From contig CAJNDT010000001.1 of NCBI GenBank assembly GCA_905221615.1, positions 3,158,765 through 3,222,764 of the forward strand: a DNA stretch of 64,000 nucleotides, written 5' to 3'. Each line of letters opens with the position of its first letter. The first letter of the stretch is position 1. The translations under genes and the position numbers were made by a program. The notes beneath the pieces were generated by a model. It did no database searches and was not told the origin of the DNA. It saw only the letters and a list, made by a program, of their open reading frames with translations. Positions 31,052-40,069 of this stretch are shown here, piece after piece. This DNA comes from Symbiodinium sp. CCMP2592. Taxonomy: Eukaryota > Sar > Dinophyceae > Suessiales > Symbiodiniaceae.

Positions 31052-34000
31052 ATGTCACTCTTTCCCTCCACCCTGACCGGGAGGATCCTCGACGACGGCG
31101 TCACGGAGCCGCCGGTCATTGAATTGCAAGGCATCTCCGCTGGACAGTTGGCGACGGTGCTCACGGCGTATACCCCGCAGACGGAGCACACGGCACACAC
31201 CGCGGCCATCGGAGTCAACGCCGCCGCCATCGCGGCGCTGCAGGGCCAAGTGGATGCCCTGCCCGCAGCTCCCGATCTAACCCCTTATGCTCTGGCCGCG
31301 GACCTCGCAGCAGCCGAGGGCTCCATCCTCGCCAACGCTTCCGGTTTGGTGGCCGTGAACACCAGCCTGACCCAGGGCCTGGCCACCAAGGCAAACCAGT
31401 CGGCCCTGGATGCTCTCGAGGTCGAGGTCGATTCTAAGAGCACGCCCGCTTCGGTGGACCTCAAGCTGGCCAACCATCCCACGAATGCTGCGATGAACAG
31501 CGCCGTGACCAGCGCAAACAACGCAACGCTGGCCACCGTGGCCGCAACCTATGCGCTCACAAGTGTCGTGGACCAGCTGGCCCTCGACGTCGCCGCCCGG
31601 CAAACAGCGGCCGACGTCAACCAGGCCATCGCCACGGCGCTGCTCCCCATGGCCAGCACCAGCGACCTCACGGCTGCTGCCCTGCTGCAGTACGTGCAGC
31701 AGACGGCCCTGGATGCAGCCTTGGCGTTGCGGGACGGGCGGCTCGATGCGGCCGAGGCGCTGCTTGCAGCCCTGCAGGCCGCGGGCTACCAAACCGCGGG
31801 CGATCTCACCACAGCGCTGCTCGGGTACGTCACCCAGGGCGCTTACGACGCCGGCCAGGCCCTGCAGGACTCCCGGCTGGACGCCGCCGACGCGGCCATC
31901 CTTGCGCTGCAGAACGCCGGGCCCTTCGCCACCAGCGGGGAGCTGACGGCCCTGCAGGTCTCGCTGCAGTCCGCCATCGACGGGCTGCTCGCGGAAATCG
32001 CCACGCTCGGCGGCGCCACCAATCTCGTCAACGCTCCTGCCTGGCAGGGCGAGATCACTTGGGACCTGCTGGCCGGCACAAATCAAATCCGCAACTTGCA
32101 CGCCACGGGTCCCCTGAGCATTGCCCTGGCCAACGATGACTGGACCCTGTCCTTCGCCTGCGACGCCTACTCCAAGGCGGAGGCGGATGCCTTGCTGGCG
32201 CCCAAGGCCAGCGAGTCCTGGGTGCTCGCCACGCTCGGCAGCTACTACACGGTCCTGGAGACCAACGACGCCATCACGGCGGCCCTGGCCAACCACTTCA
32301 CGCGGGCTGAGGCCACCGCGAATTTGGTGGCCGCCATCACCGAGTGCAAAGGCTACACGGACACGTCCTTGCTGGATTACAGCGACACCGCTGCGATGAA
32401 CCAGGCCATCGCCGATGCCCTGGTGCCCTACGGGACCATCGTCCAAAGGGACGCCGCGATAGCTGCGGCGCTCGCGAGCTACTACACGTCGGCGCAGACC
32501 GACAGCGCCATCGCGGCGGGGCTGGCCACCATCGACCTCAGCCCCTACTGGACGATAGCTCAAGTGCAGGCGGCCATCACGGCAGCGTTGGTGCCCGTGA
32601 CCCTGAGCAACGGCCAGTCCTGGACCGGAGGGCCCACCTTCAATTTGCTGAAGGGCACGAATGTGCTACGCAACCTCTCCGTGGCGGGGGCCCTCACGGC
32701 GACATTCCAAAACCTGGACGACACCATCCTCATCGAGTCGGACTCCTATGCGCGCAGCGAGACCTACACGCAGGTGGAGACCGGAGCCGCCATCACGGCG
32801 GCCCTCGACGCACTCAACCTGACCCAGTACCGCACGGAGGCCCAGGTGCTGGCGCTCATCGCCGGCGAGCTGGTGCCCTACTGGGACCAAAGCGAAGTGT
32901 CCAGCTACGTTGCGGGAGAGCTGTCCAACTTTGCAACGAACGCCTCGGTTTCCTCGGCCATCAGCTCGGCCCTGTCGAGCTATGATGACAGCGGGGCCGT
33001 CGATTCGAAGATCGTCACGGCTCTCCTGGACTTTTCGACATCCGCAGAGGTCACACAGGAGATCGCCGATGCCCTGAGCAACGTGGACCTGTCCGGCTAC
33101 TACGACCAGGCCCAGACGGAAGCCTACGTGGCCAACGAGCTGCTGGCCTACTACCCGCGCACCGAGCTGGACAGCCAGCTCACGGCCACCTTCCTGCAGT
33201 ACTGGACGTCGGGGCGCACCCAGACCGAGATCGACGATGCGCTCGCCGGCTCCGGCTTCCTCACCCAGGCGCAGGCCGACACCCGCTACTTCGCGGTGAG
33301 CGCCAACAACAGCTTCGAGTCCCTGGTGCGCACCAACGTGACGCCCCCGATGATCAAAGGCCTCCTGCCCCGCGCGCCCCTGGGGGCCAGCAGCCTCTTC
33401 TCGGACTCCACGCTGGAGCTCACCTGCGACGCCTACACCAAGGCGGAAGCCGACGGGCGCTACCTGGCTAACAACAACTTCGCGCCGCTGGACGCCAGGT
33501 ACTTCCCCAACAATCCCGCCGTGCCCGAGGGCAACGGCCTCTTCCACCTGGTGCAAAAACAATTCACGCCTCACATCGTGAGAAGCCTGCTCTTCCGGGC
33601 GCCCCTCACTGGGCAACGGCAGCGTGATCGAGATAGAGGCGGACTGCTGGAGCAAGTCCCAGAGCGACAGCCGCTACCCATGGTCGCCACCTTCAACAGC
33701 CTGGGCTCCCAGGTCAATGGCATCGACACCCGCGTCACCGCCCTGGAGAACACCACGGTGCCGGACCTCGACACTCGAGTCACGACTCTGGAGAACAGCG
33801 GCGGGGTCGCCCCCACCGCGGACTTGACGGTCAACTCCCTGACGGCCACGAGCTTCGTGGACACGCCCGAGCTCCGGAGCTCTGCGGGGGATCTGCAGGT
33901 CCAGAACGCACTGGTCACCATCCGCAAGGAGGACGGGGCGCTGCTGGCCTCCTTCGCCGACGGCGGCATCAGCATGGACCGAGATGTGACCGTGGCCGCG

Positions 34001-34957
34001 GCCAGCACCCTCAACGCCACCACGGCGGATTTCGCCCAGTTCTTCGTGGGCAGCACCGCCGCAACCGGAGCCTTCAACACCAGCTCCACGATCGCGGCCA
34101 CGGGCCTCATCTCCGCCAACGGCGGCCTGGCCGTGGCGGGCACCACCACCTCGGACAGCGTGGAGCTCACCACGGAGCTGCGGAGCCCCATCGTGAAGGC
34201 CCGGCCCACGGACGACTACCTCACCATCACCGGCGGCACCCAGGGCATCTACGTGAACACGGGGGCGGTCTACATGGGCGGTGCCCTGGTGGCGGACCCC
34301 GGGCTCGTGACGACCAGCAGCTGGCTGCAGCTGGTTGGCGGCACGCAGGGCGTGCAGCACCAGTGCGAGAGGATGCAGGTGACGGGCAATCAGTCCATCG
34401 TCACCGCCGAGGTCGAGAACACCTCGGCCACGGGCTTCGCCAGGCTGCGGCTGCTGGCCAACGGGGGTTTGGGCGGTGCGGACCTGGAGGTGGCCTCTAC
34501 CGGCGGTTGCACCCTGGCGAGCATCAACCAGACCATCAGCTTGACGAACGTGAGCGGCGGCTTCAGCAGCGCCAATGTGATCATCTACCCCCAGAGCAAC
34601 CCGTCGCTGCCCGGCTGGATGGTGGCCACCTACGGCTTCACGGAGCTCTCGGATCGGAGCGTGAAGACCAATGTGCGGACGCTGAAGCACCGGGACATGC
34701 GGGAGATCTTCGATGCGGTGGAGGCCAAGATCTACGACCGGTCCGACAGCGGGCAGAAGGACCAGGTGGGCTTCATCGCCCAAGAGGTCCAGGCGGCCGG
34801 GAAGCTCGGCCCCATGTTCACCCACGAGACGGACGAGGGGCTGCTGACGTTGAACTACCAGCGCATGGTGGCCGTGCTTTGGGGCACGGTGAAGGAGCTA
34901 CAGAAGCGGGTCGACAAGCTCGAGAAGAAGAAGGGGCGCAAAGGCGACTCGGATTAG
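31052..34957 (+). CDS. Long fibre protein with C-terminal S74 intramolecular chaperone
   Basis: 1,301 residues, start ATG 31,052 in GATAAATGTC. Residues about 1-330 are Ala-rich with coiled-coil pattern. About 330-860 hold repeated fibre modules, each a W.G or TP..I turn, LL.GTN-like strand, then D.Y.K.EAD (YSKAEADALLAPKAS; YTKAEADGRYLANNN). About 900-1,190 is beta-rich shaft. The end is a peptidase S74 chaperone: ELSDRSVKTNV at about 1,199-1,209 keeps the Ser-Asp and Lys expected for self-cleavage before Ser1200, followed by VGFIAQEVQ, LNYQRMVAVLW and a terminal coiled coil. In phage fibres this domain drives trimer folding and then cuts itself off. Between about 33,609 and 33,680 the frame leaves the fibre pattern, while another frame reads IEIEADCWSKSQSDSRY, the missing module. 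These are two compensating indels. Role: host attachment. Confidence 0.8.
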   Translation: MSLFPSTLTGRILDDGVTEPPVIELQGISAGQLATVLTAYTPQTEHTAHTAAIGVNAAAIAALQGQVDALPAAPDLTPYALAADLAAAEGSILANASGLVAVNTSLTQGLATKANQSALDALEVEVDSKSTPASVDLKLANHPTNAAMNSAVTSANNATLATVAATYALTSVVDQLALDVAARQTAADVNQAIATALLPMASTSDLTAAALLQYVQQTALDAALALRDGRLDAAEALLAALQAAGYQTAGDLTTALLGYVTQGAYDAGQALQDSRLDAADAAILALQNAGPFATSGELTALQVSLQSAIDGLLAEIATLGGATNLVNAPAWQGEITWDLLAGTNQIRNLHATGPLSIALANDDWTLSFACDAYSKAEADALLAPKASESWVLATLGSYYTVLETNDAITAALANHFTRAEATANLVAAITECKGYTDTSLLDYSDTAAMNQAIADALVPYGTIVQRDAAIAAALASYYTSAQTDSAIAAGLATIDLSPYWTIAQVQAAITAALVPVTLSNGQSWTGGPTFNLLKGTNVLRNLSVAGALTATFQNLDDTILIESDSYARSETYTQVETGAAITAALDALNLTQYRTEAQVLALIAGELVPYWDQSEVSSYVAGELSNFATNASVSSAISSALSSYDDSGAVDSKIVTALLDFSTSAEVTQEIADALSNVDLSGYYDQAQTEAYVANELLAYYPRTELDSQLTATFLQYWTSGRTQTEIDDALAGSGFLTQAQADTRYFAVSANNSFESLVRTNVTPPMIKGLLPRAPLGASSLFSDSTLELTCDAYTKAEADGRYLANNNFAPLDARYFPNNPAVPEGNGLFHLVQKQFTPHIVRSLLFRAPLTGQRQRDRDRGGLLEQVPERQPLPMVATFNSLGSQVNGIDTRVTALENTTVPDLDTRVTTLENSGGVAPTADLTVNSLTATSFVDTPELRSSAGDLQVQNALVTIRKEDGALLASFADGGISMDRDVTVAAASTLNATTADFAQFFVGSTAATGAFNTSSTIAATGLISANGGLAVAGTTTSDSVELTTELRSPIVKARPTDDYLTITGGTQGIYVNTGAVYMGGALVADPGLVTTSSWLQLVGGTQGVQHQCERMQVTGNQSIVTAEVENTSATGFARLRLLANGGLGGADLEVASTGGCTLASINQTISLTNVSGGFSSANVIIYPQSNPSLPGWMVATYGFTELSDRSVKTNVRTLKHRDMREIFDAVEAKIYDRSDSGQKDQVGFIAQEVQAAGKLGPMFTHETDEGLLTLNYQRMVAVLWGTVKELQKRVDKLEKKKGRKGDSD

Positions 34958-34959
34958 AA

Positions 34960-35973
34960 ATGGCAGAGGACGGCGCGATGGAGCTTTTAGGGCGGCTCGC
35001 CCGCGACTTTAACGTGCGGGATCCCCGCAAGCTCTTTCAGATCGCCCGGCGGGAGTTCCCGGAGCGGCGGGACCTCACGAGTGCGCGGGCCCAGGCGGCA
35101 TTGCGCAGCGACGTGGCGCGGCAGGTGCTCGCACCGAAGCCGCGGAGTTTGGGGAAGAGCGCGGCGGAGGGGCCGAACGACCGCTTGCAAGCCGACCTGG
35201 TGGATTTCTCCCAGAACACGAGGGGGGCGAACAAGTACGGGCTTGTGGTGACGGATGTGTTCACCCGGGAGGTGGCGACGAAGGCCCTGCCCGACAAGCG
35301 GGCGGAGACCGTCACCCGAGCGGCCGCGGAGATCATCCCCGAGCTGGTCCAGGACGAAACCAACGTCGTGGTCACGACGGACATGGGGAACGAGTTTCGG
35401 GGCTTGGAGGCGGCGCTGCCCGGAGGCGCGGTGCACCGCCAGAAGGACCCCTCCGATCGCAATGCGACCGCGGTGGTGGATCGAGCCATCCAAACACTGA
35501 AGAAGGATCTGGCGGGAAAGGTGTCCCGGGACGGTGGGGGCTGGGGCGACCATGTGGAAGAGGCGGCGGAAGCCTACAATGCCCGCCCGCATGCGGCCGT
35601 GACGGTGGCCCCCGAGGATGTGGAGACGATGCCGGCTGCGAGCTTCCGGGTCTACCAAGACAATGCGGCGAAGTTCAAGCACAACGACGAGTTGACGAGG
35701 AGCCGTCAGCGGCGGCTCGAGGAGGCGGGGGCGTTCCGGGCCCCCACCAATGCAGCGAGGAGCTTCCAGCCCCAGTACGGGGCGGTGCGGGAGGTTTCGA
35801 GTTACGACTCGATGACGGTGCGGGCCACCGACGGCTCGGAGACCCTGCTGAAGCATGCGCTCCCGGTGCCCCGCGGCTCCGCGGAGCCTAAAGCACGGCT
35901 GACTCGGCGGCCGGTGCCGTTAGCGGTGCGGCAGCTTAGAGATTTCAACCCCGGGCCCACGGCGCCGCCGTAG
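34960..35973 (+). CDS. rve-type (retroviral-like) integrase
   Basis: A 337-residue protein starting at ATG 34,960, two bases after the fibre stop. It would insert viral DNA into the host genome. Catalytic-core signs: LQADLVDFS (D79), VVVTTDMGNEF (D141) and NATAVVDRAIQTLKKDL (D174), giving D-D-x32-D, where the third acidic residue is Asp instead of the usual Glu. The segment R-N-A-T-A-V-V-D-R-x5-LK otherwise follows the N-x-x-V-E-R-x-N-x-x-LK pattern of rve integrases. There is no HHCC zinc finger. The C-terminal 100 residues, with EVSSYDSMTVRATDGSE, look like a small beta domain that may bind DNA ends. It is the last gene of the plus-strand block. No frameshift seen. Confidence 0.75.
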   Translation: MAEDGAMELLGRLARDFNVRDPRKLFQIARREFPERRDLTSARAQAALRSDVARQVLAPKPRSLGKSAAEGPNDRLQADLVDFSQNTRGANKYGLVVTDVFTREVATKALPDKRAETVTRAAAEIIPELVQDETNVVVTTDMGNEFRGLEAALPGGAVHRQKDPSDRNATAVVDRAIQTLKKDLAGKVSRDGGGWGDHVEEAAEAYNARPHAAVTVAPEDVETMPAASFRVYQDNAAKFKHNDELTRSRQRRLEEAGAFRAPTNAARSFQPQYGAVREVSSYDSMTVRATDGSETLLKHALPVPRGSAEPKARLTRRPVPLAVRQLRDFNPGPTAPP

Positions 35974-36246
35974 ACTTGCCGCCCGAGCAGGGCAGCCTAG
36001 TAGGGATGAAGGGTTCTAGGGGTTCGGGCCTGGGGGTTCGGGACTTAAGGTAACCAGGGGCTGCAGACCACACGAACCTGGAAGACGTCGAACCGACCTG
36101 GGCGCAGGGCCAGCTTGCAGAACATGCCGATGCGCGCACACAGCAGGCAAAGCGGCAGGACTTTGTGCACAGCCTGTACGCTGGGTGCTCGGTTCCTGTA
36201 CGTCGAACACGCTAGACCTGCTAGGGACAGCAACTGCACAGCACCC
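35974..36246. other. Intergenic gap between convergent genes
   Basis: No supported gene. The region separates the 3' ends of the plus-strand block and the minus-strand accessory block. It contains GGTTCGGGCCTGGGGGTTCGGG, a short direct repeat. Confidence 0.5.
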
Positions 36247-36702
36247 CTACGGCGGTCCCGACGGCTCAGACTCCATCACATCCAGCTCGGTCTCCACCAG
36301 CCCTAACTCCGCCTCGTACCTCAAGAGAATCGAAGGATCGCGCCACGTGGCATCGGCAACATTCCAAGCGAACTGTCGGGCTGCAGCGTCCCCACGCAGC
36401 CCTCGAACCCGCTCCGCTGCTGCCAACAGCCGTCCCCGCAGTGGGTGCTCGCCGAGGAAGGACAAACGTTGGCCGATCTCGGTCGAAGTCATGCGCCCCA
36501 GCGCCGCACGCCAATCCGCAAGAGGGGATTGCAGCTCGCGACGGGAGTCAGCATCGCAGGCAGCCACTTGAGACAAGACGTCGACGTGGTCGAGGGCACG
36601 GTCGATATCCGGCTCTCCGATCACGCCAATGTCGAGAAACGGGTGCTCGACAGGCTCCACGGCCGTCTCAGTCAGGAACTTCAGGACGAGGTTCCAGGCC
36701 AT
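36247..36702 (-). CDS. Hypothetical helical protein, 151 aa
   Basis: Starts at ATG 36,702 (MAWNLVLKFLTETAVEPVEH); an upstream GTG is not used here. Charge-balanced and helical, with TSTEIGQRLSFLGEHPLRG and LLRYEAELGLVETELDV. No family recognised. It reads away from the foldback repeat at 36.86 kb, toward the integrase stop. Composition matches the neighbouring core genes, which supports it being real. Confidence 0.45.
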   Translation of the reverse strand: MAWNLVLKFLTETAVEPVEHPFLDIGVIGEPDIDRALDHVDVLSQVAACDADSRRELQSPLADWRAALGRMTSTEIGQRLSFLGEHPLRGRLLAAAERVRGLRGDAAARQFAWNVADATWRDPSILLRYEAELGLVETELDVMESEPSGPP

Positions 36703-36861
36703 GACGCAGCTACGAGTCGGGGCGGCTAAAGCTCGAGAGGGCACAAAACTCGCGCAAGGTACGTGTGAGGCTGCACAAGGCTGCTAAGCACGACGGGACC
36801 TGGGCTCCGGACGATCACCGCTGAAGGCTCGCCGAGTTGAACAAGCCCAGGCCTCAATGCC

Positions 36862-37436
36862 GGGCAGGTCACTTCCACCATTTCCAGGTTTTCCAGGGTT
36901 TCCAGGGGGGTGTTGGGAGGGCCCAAAAAGCCAACATGGAAAGCGTGGAAAAATGAAGCTCCTAGACACCAGAATCGGGCTGGAAGGATAGGGTTCAAAA
37001 GCGAACTCCGAACACCCTGGAAAACGTGGAAAGCGTGGAAAAATGAAGCTCCTAGACACCAGAATCGGGCTGGAAGGATAGGGTTCAAAAGCGAACTCCG
37101 AACACCCTGGAAAACGTGGAAAGCGTGGAAAAATGAAGCTCCTAGACACCAGAATCGGGCTGGAAGGATAGGGTTCAAAAGCGAACTCCGAACACCCTGA
37201 AAAACGTGCAAAGCGTGGAAAAATGAAGCTCCTAGACTCAATTTTCCACGCTTTCCAGGGGGGTGTTGGGAGGGCTCAAAGGCCACCCTGGAAAACGTGG
37301 AAAGCGTGGAAAAATGAAGCTCCTAGACTCAATTTTCCATGCTTTCCAGGGTGGCCTGTGGTCCCTCCCAAGACCCCCCTGGAAACCCTGGAAAACCTGG
37401 AAAGTGTGGAAGTGACCTGCCTGAGATAGAAGCGGG
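36862..37436 (+). repeat. Second foldback repeat family, copy 2 (three 90-base tandem units)
   Basis: Starts with GGCAGGTCACTTCCACC and ends with its complement-like GTGGAAGTGACCTGCC. Three tandem units recur at exactly 90-base spacing (CCTAGACACCAGAATCGGG at 36,961, 37,051 and 37,141). Each also carries AAAACGTGGAAAGCGTGG. The whole is the reverse complement of the type at 24,113-24,511, expanded from one to three units. Its borders match the borders of that copy, so both are probably one mobile or amplified repeat family. Confidence 0.9.
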
Positions 37437-37858
37437 CTGGAAGCGCAACCATCCGCGAACCTGTGGAGGGGCCAGGGGCCCGGGGTTCCCGGGAACAGGG
37501 CCGGGGTCGCAGGGCACTCTAGCTTTACGGGATGGGGGAAGCAGTGCAGGGCCCTCCTGTGCGCGCACGGAACAACAACCCCCACAATCGCAAAGTCCGA
37601 AAAAACCCTGAACAGAGGCACCAGCACAGTGACGCAGGTTCGAACCTGAGCGAGGCGAAGGGGATCAGAGTGACGGAGCTAAAAAAGCACAGAAGCGACC
37701 TGCAGCATCCTACAACACGGCACACAAGGCTTGAAGCTGCGAAACTGTTTGCACGGGCGCGGCAGCGGATCCTGTACGGAGCTGCGCCGAACGCGCAGGC
37801 CCTGAGGCCCTAAGGGCACAGCTGGGGTCCTGTACTGACCGCTGTGCCAGCCGCGGCT
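37437..37858. other. Intergenic, with a spacer repeat shared with 42.1 kb
   Basis: No supported gene. The segment about 37,505-37,570 (GCAGGGCACTCTAG, TTTACGGG, GAAGCAGTGCAGG, CCTCCTGTGC) recurs at about 42,108-42,160 with a few differences. Both copies lie in spacers of the accessory block. Confidence 0.6.
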
Positions 37859-40069
37859 TCAGCCGACGGTCTTACTCCAGAGCTCCCGCAGCCTGGCGAT
37901 GTTCTCCTGATCAGACTCGACGCGGCCACCCAGCACCTCGCCTTTCAGGATGCCATCGGGGACGAAGATCGCGACCATCCTCTTGAGGATTGCCCGGCGG
38001 TCCACGTCGAAATACTCCTTGATGGGCATGTCATGCAAGTCCCCGCAGAACTCCTTGGGGATGTGGGTTTCCGTGGCGCTGTGCATGACCTGGAGCCCCG
38101 GGTGCACCTTGTCGACATCTTGAACCGTGATGATTCTCAGGCAATCCTGTGGGATCTGCATATCTGCGTAGCGACTCTGGAGAGTCGCTCGATCATCCCG
38201 GGAGATGCCTAAGAGCTGTTTCACAAAGTCCGGCCCTCCTCCTTGGCTCCCCACGTTTTGCCGGTTGGCAAGGAGATCATCGAAAACCAGGGGCCGCCCG
38301 CCCTGAAGCAGGTTGAACTGGTACGCCTTGCGGAGGCTGTCCACGGTGCCGGTGAAGATCATCTCGTCGATCTTGCCACCCAGGACGTGCTGCATGTACC
38401 AGCCGGCCAGTGCCTTGGCGAAGGGCGATTTGCCTCGACCTGGAGGCCCGTAAAGCACTATGGTTCTCCTCGTCTGGATGGCGGTGGCGACGGCCTCGTC
38501 CAAGGGCACGGACTTCTTGCAGCCACTCGGCTCGTCCCAATACCAGCACTGGCAGGTCTCGTAGTTGAAGTCTGCGATGGAAAGCGTGGACTTCGCCAGC
38601 ATCGCCTTGGCCTCCTTTTCCTCATCAACGGCCTTGCGGAGCTTGTTGAGGGCCTCCCGCTGCACGTAGATGTACTCATCCTCGGTCGTGGCCTTGCGCT
38701 TGCGAGTCCGCAGGGCCGTGTCGCCTCCGAAGCGGTCCTCCAGCTTGGCCATGTGGGACATGTAGCCGACGGGGTCGAGGTGCTCCAGGCTTCGGAGCGC
38801 CGCCCGTGGGGAAAACTCCGCCGCGTCCTGGTCCTTGGCTTGGTAGTAGGCCCCCTTGTCGAAGATGCGGATGTTGCCCCGCTGCCAGCCGGCCTGGAGG
38901 ATCGCGGAGAACAGCGGGGGCAGGCAGTCCTTCTTCACCTTGAAGACGTTCTCGGCCCGCACCGCGACGCCCTTATTCTTGCTCACGAGCATGAAGTTCG
39001 TGGGATCGTCTTCGCGAAGACAGAAGGCCATCGCGCCGTTCCACTCTGGCAGCGGCCCCACACCAGTGCGAGTGGGGAACTCCAGCACGACCCAGTAGGG
39101 GTTGAAGTTCGCCGCGTCCTTCTCGTCGCGATAGAGGCACTCCCGGAAGCGTCGGACTTCCTCCAGCGGGCAGTCCGGGCCGTAGTGCTCAAAGTCTTGC
39201 TTCGCAACCACGTGGTCCCTGTACTCCTTGAGCGGCTCACCCAGCTTCCCGTTCTCAAAGGCCGGAATGGATGGCTCCTCGGCTGATTCCTGCTCCGCCG
39301 ACTCGCTGCACTGTGCAACCACTGCCTCGCTGGGCTCTGCAACCACTGCCTCGCTGGGCTCTGCAACCACTGCCTCGCTGGGCTCTGCAACCACTGCCTC
39401 GCTGGGCTCTGCAACCGGCTCGCTGGGCTGTGCAACCTCCGGCTCGCTGGGCTCTGCAACCGCGGGCTCGCTGGGCTCTGCAACCGCGGGCTCGCTGGGC
39501 TCTGCAACCGCGGGCTCGCTGGGCTCTGCAACCGCGGGCTCGCTGGGCTCTGCAATCGGCTCGCTGGGCTCTGCAATCGGCTCGCTGGGCTGTGCAACCA
39601 CCGGCTCGCTGAGCTGTGCAACCTTCGGCTCGCTGGGCTGTGCAACCTCGGTCGTATTCCTGATCTGCTTCATGAACTTGTCCAAACTGGCCTTGGGAGC
39701 AGAGGAGCCCCTCCCCAAACCTCGCCCTTGAAGAACGGAGCGGCTCTTGGCAGATGCCGACTGCGAAGGCAGCGTCACAAACAGCTGCTCCATGGCAGAC
39801 GGCGCCCCTTGCGCCTCTTGGCGAGCCGTGGACAGCTCCGACTCGGGAAGGAGGTCCAGCTTGTTCCGGAGCCTCTGCAACTCAGCGTTGGCTTGCTGGA
39901 CACCGATCCGGTCAGTTTCTGAGCACAGCTTCGGATCCAGGAGCTCCAGCAGGCGGTCGCAGCAGGCCGGATAGTCGCCCAAGCCGAGGCGAACGCCGAC
40001 CCGAGCCAGGTCTGGCAGCGCGGGGCTGAGGACCACGTTCACGGCCTGCGAGCGGCGAAAGTGCGCCAT
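37859..40069 (-). CDS. SF3-like replicative ATPase/helicase with Ser-Glu-Pro repeats
   Basis: 736 residues from ATG 40,069 (MAHFRRSQAVNVVLSPALPD); an upstream TTG is not a credible start. The N-terminal 120 residues are helical. About 140-265 is a tandem array of VAEPSEPA-type units, encoded by near-identical 21-base repeats at 39,310-39,650. A middle domain precedes CQCWYWDEPSGC. The ATPase follows: Walker A GPPGRGKS at about 541-548, Walker B PLVFDD at about 593-598, and RIITVQD near 645, where SF3 helicases usually have a polar residue-Asn motif C. The order of motifs and short spacing fit an SF3/Rep-type helicase of small DNA viruses, though the motif C Asn is not present. Likely role: melting DNA at the viral origin. 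It is the first gene of the minus-strand accessory block after the foldback repeat. Confidence 0.6.
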   Translation of the reverse strand: MAHFRRSQAVNVVLSPALPDLARVGVRLGLGDYPACCDRLLELLDPKLCSETDRIGVQQANAELQRLRNKLDLLPESELSTARQEAQGAPSAMEQLFVTLPSQSASAKSRSVLQGRGLGRGSSAPKASLDKFMKQIRNTTEVAQPSEPKVAQLSEPVVAQPSEPIAEPSEPIAEPSEPAVAEPSEPAVAEPSEPAVAEPSEPAVAEPSEPEVAQPSEPVAEPSEAVVAEPSEAVVAEPSEAVVAEPSEAVVAQCSESAEQESAEEPSIPAFENGKLGEPLKEYRDHVVAKQDFEHYGPDCPLEEVRRFRECLYRDEKDAANFNPYWVVLEFPTRTGVGPLPEWNGAMAFCLREDDPTNFMLVSKNKGVAVRAENVFKVKKDCLPPLFSAILQAGWQRGNIRIFDKGAYYQAKDQDAAEFSPRAALRSLEHLDPVGYMSHMAKLEDRFGGDTALRTRKRKATTEDEYIYVQREALNKLRKAVDEEKEAKAMLAKSTLSIADFNYETCQCWYWDEPSGCKKSVPLDEAVATAIQTRRTIVLYGPPGRGKSPFAKALAGWYMQHVLGGKIDEMIFTGTVDSLRKAYQFNLLQGGRPLVFDDLLANRQNVGSQGGGPDFVKQLLGISRDDRATLQSRYADMQIPQDCLRIITVQDVDKVHPGLQVMHSATETHIPKEFCGDLHDMPIKEYFDVDRRAILKRMVAIFVPDGILKGEVLGGRVESDQENIARLRELWSKTVG
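39303..39650 (-). repeat. In-frame 21-base repeats encoding Val-Ala-Glu-Pro-Ser-Glu-Pro
   Basis: About 15 units of a GGCTCGCTGGGCTCTGCAAC type (plus-strand reading) differ at few positions and include shortened units that keep frame. They encode an acidic Pro-rich linker inside the SF3-like ATPase. Such arrays vary quickly in copy number. Confidence 0.9.

Noticed and set aside
33674-34825. Long minus-strand open frame of 383 codons (and 428 codons at 31,277-32,563)
   Set aside because: Antisense shadows of the GC-rich fibre gene, with His/Arg/Gly-rich composition and no motif.
31052-34957. Bacterial prophage, suggested by the S74 fibre
   Set aside because: No terminase, portal, tail tube or bacterial-style operon signals. 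The neighbouring ATPase, polymerase and capsid-like proteins are of eukaryotic virus type, and the flanks are intron-bearing host DNA.
36961-37230. CRISPR-like array because of 90-base exact period
   Set aside because: Units are contiguous tandem copies without unique spacers, in a eukaryotic virus, and no cas gene is present.
39228-39731. Ala-Thr-Ala-Ser-Leu-Gly repeat protein on plus strand
   Set aside because: Antisense reading of the Ser-Glu-Pro repeats of the SF3-like gene.
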